Assembly: GCA_947175605.1 (NCBI GenBank)
Contig: CAMWNH010000001.1
Coordinates: forward strand, 62,001-126,000
DNA from: an uncultured Porphyromonadaceae bacterium
GTDB taxonomy: Bacteria > Bacteroidota > Bacteroidia > Bacteroidales > Muribaculaceae
Direction of reading: 5' to 3'
DNA length: 64,000 bases
This document shows positions 11,461 through 21,404 of this stretch, one piece after another. Numbering within the stretch: position 1 is the stretch's first letter; each line of letters opens with the position of its first letter. The translations under genes and the position numbers were made by a program. The notes below the pieces were generated by a model, which did not search any database, was not told the origin of the DNA, and saw nothing but the letters and a program-made list of their open reading frames with translations.

Positions 11461-14046
11461 ATGAACAAAAAGATTACTCTCCTTCTTGCACTTGTCCTTG
11501 GGGCTGTGTTCAGTGTAGCTGCGCAATCTTTCAGCGGGCGCTGGAGCCTCTTCCCCACGGTCGGAACGTCGATCGACAGGGTCGTATGCTCTGACTCAAA
11601 GGTGTTCTTCACGAACTCCTCGCGCCTCTCGCACTACTCCGAGGACGATGCGGAAACATATCATTACGCCAATTCCGACGCCGTTGCAAGCGTGGATGTA
11701 AGCAGCATCCACTACAATCCCGACACGCGTCAGCTTCTGGTGGTGTATTCCGACTACAACATCGACATCATCGATGCCGATGGCTCGGTGCATAACATGT
11801 CCGCAATCCGCGATGCCGTGCTTACGACGGCAAAGGACATCGAGGACGTGGCGTTTTACGGCGATGAAGCCTACATCGCCACCAACTTCGGCCTTGTGGT
11901 CGTGGACATGAAGTCCGCTACCGTCAAGCAGTCTGGCATCTATGGTTTCGGTCCCTCGCTCGTAGGTGTCACCGAGAAGTTTGTCGTGCTCTATTTCTAC
12001 TCCCCCATCGCTTCGGCCGGAATCCCCAAGGAGTCGTTCTACGTTGCGCCGCGCAATGCCAAGCTCAGTTCCTTCTCCGCCTTCAAGAATGTATTCAGTC
12101 AGGGCATCATGGATATTCAGGAACTTAACGGCACCAATCTGGTAACGCTCAGCAGCGACGGCTGGCGTACGCGTATCGTGTCGATAGATCCCGAGACGCT
12201 CGCGATGAAGGCCGACAACCGTCTCACCACGGTCGTGTCGCAGCTTGTCCGCGGCGCCGACGGACGGGTGTATGCCGTAAGCTCAACCGATGTCAAGGTC
12301 ATTGATCCCGAGACAACTCAAGTTGCCGAGACGGTGCAGCTTCCCGCCGGTCTTAATGGTCGGGCATTCGGTTTCGGCAAGAAGGGCCTGGCGGATGCGT
12401 GGATTTCCAATGCCTCCGGTCTTGGAAAATACGATCTAAAGACCTCGACTGTCCTTATGAGCCCCTACTTCCCCGAGGGATTGTCCGTGAAGCATCCGCA
12501 CTATATGGAGTGGGACTCGCAGGGCCGTCTGTGGGTCACCAATATCAGTCTGTCCGAGTCGAAGAGCATACCCTCCGGCAAGAACGCCTATTACGATGAA
12601 AAATACGTTGCCCTTATCGACGGCAACAGACTCGAGGACCGCACGCCCACGACAGGCATGACCAGTTTCGGCATCGCATCCGGCTGGTATGACTTCTTCG
12701 AGCCCTCCGAGGAGGAAAAAGCCCGCTATCAGGAGGAAATGTGGCGCATGCAGTGGTCGCAGATGGCTAAGGACAACTACGCCAAGACAAAGCAGCTTTG
12801 CGGCGTTCACAACCGCCTGCTCCCCGACCTTGACGATCCCGACAAGTTCTGGGTTGCCGGTGGCTCCGAGGGTATTGTGCTGTGCGAGAAGGGCGAGGGA
12901 TACTCGGCGGATAATGTTCAGGGCGATGCGCTGGCCATCTACAGCCGAATCAACATGCCCTATCTCCCCACCAAAGACTGGAGTGATACCCGAGTTTATA
13001 ATCTCGACTACGATCCCGAAGGTAATTTGTGGGTGTTCTTCTGGACCTATGCCGATGGCTCCATCGGTCCGCGTAATGCCATAGACATCTTGCCGGCCAA
13101 GATCCGGAAGGACCGTCCGGCACGCGTGAAGTATGCCGACTGGGTTGTCTACCCCGAGATGCCCGGCTACGATGTCAAGTACGATATCGTGTCCTGTTTC
13201 TCCCATAAGTCGAACATGCTTTTCGTGTTGAGTTCCACGTATGCCGGCTCTCTGCATGCGATAGACACGAAGGGTACTTATCTCAATCCCAACGACGATG
13301 TGCTGACGATACACCCCACAGTCATCGACCAGGACGGTAATGTAATCTCGCCCCTCGTATATACGGATATCAAGGAGGACAAGACCGGTATGATCTGGGT
13401 TGGCACCTCCTCGGGCCTTTATGTGATTCCCGATCCCCAGTCCGCAGCATCTGAAAGCATGCGTGTGCGCCGCCCTGTTGTTCCGCGTAACGACGGCACC
13501 AACTTCGGCGACTATCTGCTCGACGGTGCCGACATCTCCTGCATTGCGGTGGATCCCAACAATCGCAAGTGGATCGGCACGGCAGATGCCGGTGTGTATC
13601 TCGTAAGTGCCGACGGCACCAAGATCATCTCGCATTTCGACAAATCCAACTCGCCCCTGGTGAGCGACGAGGTTTATTCCATCGCCGCCGATCCTAATTC
13701 CAACCGTGTTTACATCGGCACGAGACTCGGCGTGATGTGCTACGAGAGCGATGCATCTCCGGCCAAGGACGATTTCTCCGAAGTCTACGTCTACCCCAAT
13801 CCCGTCCGTCCCGAATATACGGGCTGGATCACGGTGGCCGGCCTTATGGATAATTCCCTCGTGAAGATTGCCGACATCAACGGCAATATCGTCTTCCAGG
13901 GCAAGTCCTCGGGCGGCAGCTTCATCTGGGACGGCTGCAATGCCGGCGGCGAACGCGTCCGCACGGGTGTTTACCTCGTGCTCGCATCCGCAGGCGACGA
14001 CAGCAGCTCTATGGCTGTAGTCTCTAAAATCATGATTATGAATTGA
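11461..14046 (+). CDS. PorZ-like two-component-regulator-propeller protein with FlgD/T9SS-like C-terminal domain
   Basis: Signal peptide, beta-propeller repeats (GMIWVGTSSGLYVI, RKWIGTADAGVYLVSADG), C-term VYVYPNPVRPEYTGWITV...GVYLVLASAGDD..SKIMI. Confidence 0.75.
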   Translation: MNKKITLLLALVLGAVFSVAAQSFSGRWSLFPTVGTSIDRVVCSDSKVFFTNSSRLSHYSEDDAETYHYANSDAVASVDVSSIHYNPDTRQLLVVYSDYNIDIIDADGSVHNMSAIRDAVLTTAKDIEDVAFYGDEAYIATNFGLVVVDMKSATVKQSGIYGFGPSLVGVTEKFVVLYFYSPIASAGIPKESFYVAPRNAKLSSFSAFKNVFSQGIMDIQELNGTNLVTLSSDGWRTRIVSIDPETLAMKADNRLTTVVSQLVRGADGRVYAVSSTDVKVIDPETTQVAETVQLPAGLNGRAFGFGKKGLADAWISNASGLGKYDLKTSTVLMSPYFPEGLSVKHPHYMEWDSQGRLWVTNISLSESKSIPSGKNAYYDEKYVALIDGNRLEDRTPTTGMTSFGIASGWYDFFEPSEEEKARYQEEMWRMQWSQMAKDNYAKTKQLCGVHNRLLPDLDDPDKFWVAGGSEGIVLCEKGEGYSADNVQGDALAIYSRINMPYLPTKDWSDTRVYNLDYDPEGNLWVFFWTYADGSIGPRNAIDILPAKIRKDRPARVKYADWVVYPEMPGYDVKYDIVSCFSHKSNMLFVLSSTYAGSLHAIDTKGTYLNPNDDVLTIHPTVIDQDGNVISPLVYTDIKEDKTGMIWVGTSSGLYVIPDPQSAASESMRVRRPVVPRNDGTNFGDYLLDGADISCIAVDPNNRKWIGTADAGVYLVSADGTKIISHFDKSNSPLVSDEVYSIAADPNSNRVYIGTRLGVMCYESDASPAKDDFSEVYVYPNPVRPEYTGWITVAGLMDNSLVKIADINGNIVFQGKSSGGSFIWDGCNAGGERVRTGVYLVLASAGDDSSSMAVVSKIMIMN

Positions 14047-14049
14047 TTG

Positions 14050-14589
14050 ATGGCACAGACTGACGATTCCTTACGCTATATCGACGAGCGCGATAAGGCC
14101 TACGGCCTCACGGGCATGGCCATTACGCTGGTGGCATCCGAGAGCGGTGCCTTGCTCGCCGGAATCTCTCTCGACGGCGATGAAGAGACGGATTTCGAGA
14201 TGTCGCATGACTTCTTCTTCCGCGGCAATCCGCGCATGGCTCCCAAGTATATGTGGATCACCGGAGTGCGCCATCTCAACCTCGCCACGCGCATGATACT
14301 CGGCAATGCCGTATGCCGCACTTACGTGCTCCGCGGACAGCCGCAACTGGCCGATTCCCGCCGCGCTGCCATCCGCGAGCTCGTGAACAGCGTGGCCCTC
14401 GAGCAATGCGCGCTCGCCGAGGACGAGGCCGATGCGCTTTTCGAAGACTCGTTCAGATATGTGCACAGGCTCTTCTCTCATATCGGTGTGCATTCCGTGG
14501 CCGACCGTTTTGCCGATGAGCTGCGCAAGAGGCGCGCTATGAGTGCCGCCGAGGCCGTGGAGCTTCTTGGTCAGCTGGGTGTGAGATGA
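14050..14589 (+). CDS. conserved hypothetical protein
   Basis: ATG at 14050; 4-bp ATGA overlap with next gene indicates cotranscription. Confidence 0.6.
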   Translation: MAQTDDSLRYIDERDKAYGLTGMAITLVASESGALLAGISLDGDEETDFEMSHDFFFRGNPRMAPKYMWITGVRHLNLATRMILGNAVCRTYVLRGQPQLADSRRAAIRELVNSVALEQCALAEDEADALFEDSFRYVHRLFSHIGVHSVADRFADELRKRRAMSAAEAVELLGQLGVR

Positions 14590-15611
14590 AACGCTTAAGA
14601 CTTTTTTTAGCTCTGATTTTAACCGTGCTGTCGCTGGCATCATGTGCCGACGACAGCCGTTTTGTTGTCAGGGGCACCACACCGGGCACTGACAACATGA
14701 ATCTCCGTTACGCCTACGAGAGCCCCGAAGGCTTCCGTCAGGGCATAGTGGCCGTGCGCGACGGCAAATTTGAGTTTGCAGGCTCGGTTTCGCAGCCTGT
14801 GCTTGTGGAGATGTACACGCACGACTTCAAACCGCTCGGCAGCCTGTGGCTCGGAGGTGGCGAAACGGTGGAGTGTACGCTCACACCCGGACACCCCGAG
14901 CGCATGAAAGCCCGTGGGACGCAAATAAATGAGTGCTGGACGGCGTTTCTTGCACAGAATGAATCAACCCTCACGGAATCGCCCGAGGCGGCAAATAAGG
15001 CTATTTCTGCGTTCGTAGAGGCCAATCCGGATGACCTGCTCTCCACGCTCCTGCTCGTCACGCTATACGACTCCTCCGTCGACCCCTCCGGTGCTGCGGC
15101 GCTTATGGCGCTTTTGCAGCCTTCCGCCAGGCCCGAGCGCCTTGCCGGAGCCTCGGACTTTCTTCTCTCCCTGGCCGTGCCCGCGAATCCTGCCCAGCCG
15201 GTCGATTCGATGGCTTATATCTCGACTTCCAATGCAGTCCGCACGCTTGTTCCCGCCGGCCATCGTGCCACGCTCCTGCTCTTTACCGATGCCGAGGCGC
15301 AGCGCAGCGATACGCTGCTCTCGAGTCTGCGTCGAGCTGCTGCGGCTAAGGACGTGCAGGTGACGGATGTCTACCTCTCGTCCGACACTTTGGCTTGGCG
15401 CCGCATGCTTCGCTCCGAAAAGCAGCGAGGCTTCGACAGCGACGAATGGACACGTGCGTGGCTTCCCGGCGGACTCGCAGCCCCGCAGCTGCGTAAGCTC
15501 GGCCTGCCGGAGCTCCCATATGCCATTGTCTGCGATTCGGCAGGCTATACCCTATTCCGCGGGTCCGAACCCGACAGCGCCCTGACCGTTCTCCGCGACA
15601 TACTGAAATAA
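14586..15611 (+). CDS. DUF4369-type lipoprotein with degenerate thioredoxin-like region
   Basis: Lipobox LTVLSLASCADD, RYAYESPEGFRQGIVAVRDGKFEFAGSV; C-term thioredoxin-like. Confidence 0.65.
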   Translation: MKRLRLFLALILTVLSLASCADDSRFVVRGTTPGTDNMNLRYAYESPEGFRQGIVAVRDGKFEFAGSVSQPVLVEMYTHDFKPLGSLWLGGGETVECTLTPGHPERMKARGTQINECWTAFLAQNESTLTESPEAANKAISAFVEANPDDLLSTLLLVTLYDSSVDPSGAAALMALLQPSARPERLAGASDFLLSLAVPANPAQPVDSMAYISTSNAVRTLVPAGHRATLLLFTDAEAQRSDTLLSSLRRAAAAKDVQVTDVYLSSDTLAWRRMLRSEKQRGFDSDEWTRAWLPGGLAAPQLRKLGLPELPYAIVCDSAGYTLFRGSEPDSALTVLRDILK

Positions 15612-15638
15612 TATCTCCAATCATCCCGCCTCTCCTCA

Positions 15639-17183
15639 ATGCTCGTAAAAACTTATGGAGCCGCCGTCTGCGGCATAGATGCGATAATTGTTACGGTCGA
15701 GACTGTGCTCGACCGCGGATTTCAGTACTGCATCGTCGGACTGCCCGACACGGCCGTGAAGGAGAGCCACGAACGCGTGCGCTCAGCGCTCAAGCAGAGC
15801 GGATTCGACATTCCGCGCCGCAGCGTCACCATAAACATGGCGCCGGCTGATGTGCGCAAGGAGGGCGCGGCCTACGACCTTCCTATAGCCGTGAGCCTGC
15901 TGGCTGCATCCGAGCAGATCGATGCTTCGCTACTTGCCGACTATGTGATCATGGGCGAACTGTCGCTCGACGGCGGCATTCAACCCGTGCGCGGTATTCT
16001 GCCTATGGCCATCGAGGCCCGTGCCCGCGGTTTCAAGGGCATCATCGTACCGGCGGCCAACGCGGCCGAGGCTGCCGTGGTGAATAATCTCGAAGTCTAT
16101 GGCGCATACTCTCTGGAAGGTGTCGTGGCCCACTTCAAAGGCAACCGGCCCCTGCAGCGCACTGTCGTGGACACGCGTGCGGAATTCGCTTCCGCGGCCA
16201 ATGTTTTCGAGTACGACTTCTCCGAGGTGAAGGGGCAGGAGAATGTCAAGCGTGCATTCGAAGTGGCTTGTGCCGGTGGCCACAATATCATTCTCATCGG
16301 TCCTCCGGGCTCGGGCAAATCCATGATGGCCAAACGGCTGCCGTCGATCATGCCTCCGCTCACACTTGGCGAGGCTCTGGAGACGACCAAGATCCACTCC
16401 GTGGCCGGCAAGCTCCGGCGCGGTTCGCGGCTCATGACCATGCGCCCCTTCCGCGCGCCGCACCACACCATGTCTGCAGTGGCCATGGTGGGCGGAGGCA
16501 CCAATCCCATGCCCGGCGAGATATCCCTGGCCCATAACGGTATACTCTTCCTGGACGAGTTTCCCGAGTTTCCGCGCACCGTGCTTGAGGTCCTGCGTCA
16601 GCCGCTCGAAGACCGCGAGATCACCGTGTCGCGCGCACGCTATTCCGTGGACTATCCCGCTTCATTCATGCTTGTGGCGTCCATGAATCCATGCCCCTGC
16701 GGCTATTACAACCATCCCCGGCGCGCCTGTAGCTGCCTGCCCGGGCAGGTGCAGAAATATTTAGGACGCGTTTCAGGACCTCTGCTCGACCGTATCGACA
16801 TACAGGTCGAGATCCTGCCTGTAGATGTCGATGAGCTTGCCGCACGTCCCACGGGCGAGACAAGCGCGCAGATACGCCAGCGCGTGGTGGCTGCGCGCGA
16901 AATCCAGAGCCGACGCTTTGCCGGCGAGCGCTACACGCACTGCAATGCGCAGATGACTCCTCGCCACATGGCCCAATACTGCACGCTCGATGCCGCCGGA
17001 GAAGCGATGCTGAAAAAAGCGATGGTCAAGTACGACATGAGCGCCCGCGCCTTCGATCGCATTCTCAAGCTCGCGCGCACTATTGCCGACCTTGCCGGCT
17101 CGCCCATGATCGAAGCCCGTCACATAGCCGAAGCCATCGGTTACCGCACCCTCGACCGCGGCACCTGGGGCAAAAGCTTCTGA
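15639..17183 (+). CDS. YifB/ComM family Mg-chelatase-like AAA ATPase
   Basis: VGLPDTAVKESHERVRSALKQSGF, IGPPGSGKSMMAKRLPSIMPPL, ASMNPCPCGYYNHPRRAC. Confidence 0.96.
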   Translation: MLVKTYGAAVCGIDAIIVTVETVLDRGFQYCIVGLPDTAVKESHERVRSALKQSGFDIPRRSVTINMAPADVRKEGAAYDLPIAVSLLAASEQIDASLLADYVIMGELSLDGGIQPVRGILPMAIEARARGFKGIIVPAANAAEAAVVNNLEVYGAYSLEGVVAHFKGNRPLQRTVVDTRAEFASAANVFEYDFSEVKGQENVKRAFEVACAGGHNIILIGPPGSGKSMMAKRLPSIMPPLTLGEALETTKIHSVAGKLRRGSRLMTMRPFRAPHHTMSAVAMVGGGTNPMPGEISLAHNGILFLDEFPEFPRTVLEVLRQPLEDREITVSRARYSVDYPASFMLVASMNPCPCGYYNHPRRACSCLPGQVQKYLGRVSGPLLDRIDIQVEILPVDVDELAARPTGETSAQIRQRVVAAREIQSRRFAGERYTHCNAQMTPRHMAQYCTLDAAGEAMLKKAMVKYDMSARAFDRILKLARTIADLAGSPMIEARHIAEAIGYRTLDRGTWGKSF

Positions 17184-17240
17184 CCCCCGTCTCCCCTTCC
17201 CGGGGAAAAGAATTGTTGCTTGCTCTGAAATTACATGACT

Positions 17241-18338
17241 ATGAACTATAAGTATTTTGCTTTTATAAGCTACAGCCATAGCGATATGCGCTTTGCGAGG
17301 TGGCTGCAGGGAAAGCTGGAGGGATATAAGCTCCCCACGCGGCCCGTGCGAGTGAATAATGAAATCAAGCACGGCTGCCGCTATCTCCAGCCCGTGTTCC
17401 GCGACCAGACCGACATGAATTCCGGCGTCCTCGACGAGGAGCTGCAGAAGAACCTCGAGAGCAGCAAGTATCTTGTGCTTCTATGCTCCAAGAGTTCTGC
17501 AGCCTCTACCTGGGTCAATGGCGAGGTGCAGTCCTTTATCGACATGGGTCGTTTCGCAAACATCATTCCCGTGCTGATTCCTTCGCCCGGAGTGCCTGAA
17601 ACGGAGCTCTTCCCCGCTGCGCTCCGCGAGTATTCTCGCATGCATGGCAAGGAGCTGCGTGGAATAAACATTGCCGAGGGGCGTGAAAAGGCGTTCATAC
17701 AGGTTGTGACGCGTATGCTCGGGCTCGACTTCGACGAGCTGTGGCAGCGCTACCGCCGCGCGCGCAGGCAGCGCATCGCGGCAATTACGGCCTTTTCCGT
17801 CGTGGCTGCTTTGTGCGCATATACTTTTGCTCTGCCGGTGAAGCTGGATGTGAATGTCCTGCCCGAGCCCTCACAGCTTCCTGTGGGTGAGGAGCTGCAT
17901 CTTACGGTCGACGGGGCCGAATATACGGTGCCCGTGAATGAGCCGCACGTTGCGGGCATATCCGTTCCGGGCTACCGCCGGCTGGGGCGGATAGATGTCT
18001 CCCTCTCCTCGCAGTTTTTCACAAGCGTGGATACGAGCGTGGCCACGGGATTCGGGCTGCGCAGGCAGCTCGCGCTTGACCTCCGTCGCGACGATAGTTT
18101 TGCCCTATACGCCGGGGTCGTATATACCGATGATATGGAGCCCCTCGAGGGTGTGGCGGTGAGTGTGGCCGATTGTACGGTCGCTACTGATTCCGATGGC
18201 CGCTTCGCCATCACGCTTCCTCTTGCCGAGCAGCGAGCCGAGCAGTGCATCACGCTCACACGCTCGGGCTATCGCACCATAGTCCGCGAGGACGAATCTC
18301 CCTCCGGCGATCTGCGCTTCATCCTTCACAAAGACTGA
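17241..18338 (+). CDS. TIR domain protein with one TM helix and C-terminal carboxypeptidase-regulatory-like domain
   Basis: YFAFISYSHSDMRFARWLQGKLEGYKLP, VFRDQTDMNSG, LLCSKSSAASTWVNGEVQSFI; TM IAAITAFSVVAALCAYTFAL; C-term GVVYTDDMEPLEGVAVSVADCTVATDSDGRFAITLP. Confidence 0.85.
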   Translation: MNYKYFAFISYSHSDMRFARWLQGKLEGYKLPTRPVRVNNEIKHGCRYLQPVFRDQTDMNSGVLDEELQKNLESSKYLVLLCSKSSAASTWVNGEVQSFIDMGRFANIIPVLIPSPGVPETELFPAALREYSRMHGKELRGINIAEGREKAFIQVVTRMLGLDFDELWQRYRRARRQRIAAITAFSVVAALCAYTFALPVKLDVNVLPEPSQLPVGEELHLTVDGAEYTVPVNEPHVAGISVPGYRRLGRIDVSLSSQFFTSVDTSVATGFGLRRQLALDLRRDDSFALYAGVVYTDDMEPLEGVAVSVADCTVATDSDGRFAITLPLAEQRAEQCITLTRSGYRTIVREDESPSGDLRFILHKD

Positions 18339-18355
18339 CCCACGCCCAAGCGTTT

Positions 18356-18403
18356 TTGCGACCTGTACGGACATGCCTTTGGCCTGTCGCCGACAGGTCG
18401 CAA
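18356..18403 (+). terminator. stem-loop after the TIR gene
   Basis: TTGCGACCTGT ... ACAGGTCGCAA 11-bp inverted repeat followed by GTTTTTG. Confidence 0.5.
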
Positions 18404-18504
18404 GTTTTTGCGTTTGTCATAAGGGATAATGAAAATAGGCATAAAAAAAGAATGAGAAACGAAGTCCGAAGGCTTGCTGTTTCTCATTCTCCTCTCTCCT
18501 CTTG

Positions 18505-18578
18505 CGGTATGGACGGGACTCGAACCCGCGACCCCCTGCGTGACAGGCAGGTATTCTAACCAGCTGAACTACCACACC
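18505..18578 (-). tRNA. tRNA-Asp (anticodon GTC)
   Basis: Reverse complement GGTGTGG...CCTGC-CTGTCAC-GCAGG...GTTCGAGTCCCGTCCATACC. Confidence 0.95.
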
Positions 18579-18718
18579 ATTTTTTTGTGGGAGAGACATC
18601 AGCTCTTTTGCTTTTGCGATGCAAAGTTACGACCTTTTTTTCGCTTCTCCAAATTTTTTTCAAAAAAAATAAAATAAAATTTCGATTTCTGACTGGCGCA
18701 GGGTATGTATGTCTATTG

Positions 18719-18758
18719 AAAAACACACCTGCAAGCGATTCAAACGCTTGCAGGTGTG
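18719..18758 (-). terminator. Rho-independent terminator of CotH gene
   Basis: Perfect 14-bp stem CACACCTGCAAGCG/CGCTTGCAGGTGTG, followed on minus strand by TTTTTCAATA. Confidence 0.85.
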
Positions 18759-18780
18759 AAGTCTATGTGTCGGAAATATC

Positions 18781-20721
18781 TTAGAGCCGAATGCGGCGGG
18801 CGGAGGTGCCTTTCACTTCGATGTAGATGTTGCCGCAGCGCGGATTCTCTACACGCATACCCTGAAGGTTGTAGTACTCGGCTTCGGCATCGGGAGTTTC
18901 CACCACCACGGGAGCTACGCCCGAAGGATCAGGCTTGGCATAGTCGGGCAGGGGAGCGGCCACGGTGGCGTCGCGTGCGGGCTCGGTGGCATTGGGCGAG
19001 GCAAGATAGTTGCCGAAACGCTCCTTGAGCCAGTTGGTCTTGTCATTCAGATGCCGGAGTACGCGGTTCAGACAGCCGTCCATGTCCGTATTGTCCACAA
19101 CCGGACGTGCGCCGTCAATGTCGGGCTGGCGTGCATCGTGCCAGCGCTTTCTGTCGGCCTTGGCTGCGGCCTTCAAGTGCGAGGCATATTCGCGCAGGGC
19201 CGGTTCCAGACCCTTGTAACCGTTGTTCATGAACCACAGCCACGTGGCCTTGACCTTATCGTTGAAGGTCTTGTTCTCGCGCATCGATGGAATCCATGTG
19301 TTGCCGAAAGGATCGCAGTTGTAGAAGAAGTCGCTCGTAGAACCATTGAAGGCATTGCCGCAGTCCCACAAGGGCGAGAAATGCCATTTCTGACCCTCGC
19401 CGCGGTCGCGGAAAAGGTAGGTCGAGCCGTGGTAGGATTCGTGGTGCGAGATGATTTCTTCCACCAGATAGTAGCGGGCGGCATCATCGAGATCCATATA
19501 GCGCCAGAGCTCGTCGGACTGATTGGCGGCGCCCACGGCATCGTTCATGGCCGTGAACTGGTCCGTGATGAAGCGCTTCTGCAGGTCGGAATATTCCTCG
19601 GGCGTATCCCAGGTCACGCGCAGGAGGTCGAGGTGATGTCTGTCGCTTGCGCAGGACTTTTCCTCGAGCTTAATTTGATTGTCCTCATCGTAGTTGTCGA
19701 GTTCCACGAGGTATCCGCCCGACACGAGCGCCGGATCGTCCACGAGATCGTCGAGCTCGGTGATATTCACGCGCTTCTTCTCCACGCGGATGCTCTCGGT
19801 GAGGAAATACAGGCCGCGGTAGTTGCCGTTGATCACAACTTCTACAGGCTGATGGCTGGGAGTCCAGGGCAGCCCTATGGCGCGGCCCAGCCAGAAGCCC
19901 GTGAAATTGCGCATGTAGCCATGCGTGTCGTCCGCATGGGCCAGCAGTGCGAAGTGCTTGCTGTTCGAGAGGCCCAGAAGGCTCTGCTTTTTGTCGAGTT
20001 TGAGCTTGAAGGGCTTCTTGGCATATGCCGTGCGCGTGTAGTTGCCGCGCGCCTTGATCTGCAGGGGCAGGGGCTCGTCCTTTGAGCCGATGGATTCCGC
20101 GCCCTCGGCCGCCATCCATTCGCAGCCATTGAGGTCAAGCCAGTATTCGGCATACGTGAAGTAGTTCTTGTGCCCCAGGTTGCGGTCGATCACTTCGTCG
20201 TTCAGCGCCGTATGCTCCTCGTCGGTGTAGACGTTGATGTAGAGCACGGGCAGTGTGCCCGAGAGCGACGGATCGGTTGGCATGTCGGGAGCCTGGTGGC
20301 CGTTGGCCGAAATGCGCATATAGGTAGGGCACAGTGCTGTGCCGTTGAGCTCGATGTCGAAGGTCAGCGTCACGTCGCGCAGGCCGTTGGCCTGGAAATT
20401 GCCGTTGGTGGGCACCATCTCCACGGTGGCCGCATCCGAGATTTCCACCAGGGGCTCGCCCTTGGCGTTGGCCGAACCGTAGTCCATGCCCCATTCTTCA
20501 TCGGCGATCTTGAACTGGCCGTCCAGCTCGTCGAGATGCAGAGTGTATTGCTTGTCGGTGCGTGTGAAGCGGAAGGCCTCGCGTGCATCCCACACGCCTC
20601 CGGTCATGCTGCCGCGCAGATACATCACCGGATAGCCCTGAGAGTCGACCGTCTCTGCCATAGCATAGCTCACGCCGGCGACGACACACAGCAGGGCAAC
20701 AAATATTTTTTTGAAATTCAT
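18781..20721 (-). CDS. CotH kinase family secreted protein with T9SS-like C-terminus
   Basis: RGNYTRTAYAKKPFKLKLDKKQSLLGL, PVEVVINGNYRGLYFLTESIRV; C-term YYNLQGMRVENPRCGNIYIEVKGTSARRIRL. Confidence 0.88.
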   Translation of the reverse strand: MNFKKIFVALLCVVAGVSYAMAETVDSQGYPVMYLRGSMTGGVWDAREAFRFTRTDKQYTLHLDELDGQFKIADEEWGMDYGSANAKGEPLVEISDAATVEMVPTNGNFQANGLRDVTLTFDIELNGTALCPTYMRISANGHQAPDMPTDPSLSGTLPVLYINVYTDEEHTALNDEVIDRNLGHKNYFTYAEYWLDLNGCEWMAAEGAESIGSKDEPLPLQIKARGNYTRTAYAKKPFKLKLDKKQSLLGLSNSKHFALLAHADDTHGYMRNFTGFWLGRAIGLPWTPSHQPVEVVINGNYRGLYFLTESIRVEKKRVNITELDDLVDDPALVSGGYLVELDNYDEDNQIKLEEKSCASDRHHLDLLRVTWDTPEEYSDLQKRFITDQFTAMNDAVGAANQSDELWRYMDLDDAARYYLVEEIISHHESYHGSTYLFRDRGEGQKWHFSPLWDCGNAFNGSTSDFFYNCDPFGNTWIPSMRENKTFNDKVKATWLWFMNNGYKGLEPALREYASHLKAAAKADRKRWHDARQPDIDGARPVVDNTDMDGCLNRVLRHLNDKTNWLKERFGNYLASPNATEPARDATVAAPLPDYAKPDPSGVAPVVVETPDAEAEYYNLQGMRVENPRCGNIYIEVKGTSARRIRL

Positions 20722-20860
20722 GGTTGGTAAGTTGGTTTATTGTTGTTTCGAATCATGGGTTTGCAAACCCGCATACAAAAATACGAAAATTCGGCGCCAA
20801 ATCCAAATAAATCTCTGCTGCCGGGGGGCTTGCACAGACGGAATTTAAGTCGTAACTTTG

Positions 20861-21360
20861 CACCAAAGGCTGAAAGCAGAAGCCTCGCAGGTCGAGGCAT
20901 TCACCGTAGGCCGCAAAGGCCGGCCATGCGGCTTGCCACGACATATGGAAAAGCGTTTATCGGCGCTCTTTTCTGACATCTTGAAATCTGGAAAATTTCT
21001 TTGGTATAGTCAGAACTGCAGCAAACGGTAGATGCCTTGCGGATATGTACGGATCCGGGAGGTAGGGCGCAAGGCGCCCGCGCTCCTTTCGGTGTAGTCA
21101 TCATATTCTGCGTGAGGTTTCTGCAAGTTTGCTCGTTCTTCTATACCGGGCATTCCAGAGCCTCAAGATGTGGAACGGGCAGCAAGTATGGCTCTCACGC
21201 ATTTTCTTTTTCCCACAGGTATAACAAAGCACGCACGCCCCGGGAGCCGGCGACCGAACTGAAAACAGAGCATCGCCAATATAGCCCTGCGCGGCGCCCA
21301 GTGTGTCGCAGAAAAGTGAAGTGGAGACCCCTGCACTGAGGCCTCCACTTCGTTTGTTTT
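20861..21360 (+). ncRNA. candidate structured non-coding transcript of unknown family
   Basis: TAACTTTG box at 20853-20860; hairpins GCCTCG..CGAGGC and GGGCGC-AAG-GCGCCC; terminator GAAGTGGAG..CTCCACTTC at 21318-21351 with T-rich tail; no convincing ORF. Confidence 0.35.
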
Positions 21361-21404
21361 GCGTGTCCGCACGGATGCATGTCCGGGCAGACGATGCTGA
21401 GGAT

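Noticed and set aside
20861-21360. Intergenic candidate as RNase P RNA or tmRNA
   Set aside because: Lacks the RNase P GAGGAAAGTCC-type core and any tmRNA tag ORF/tRNA-like ends on either strand as far as I could read
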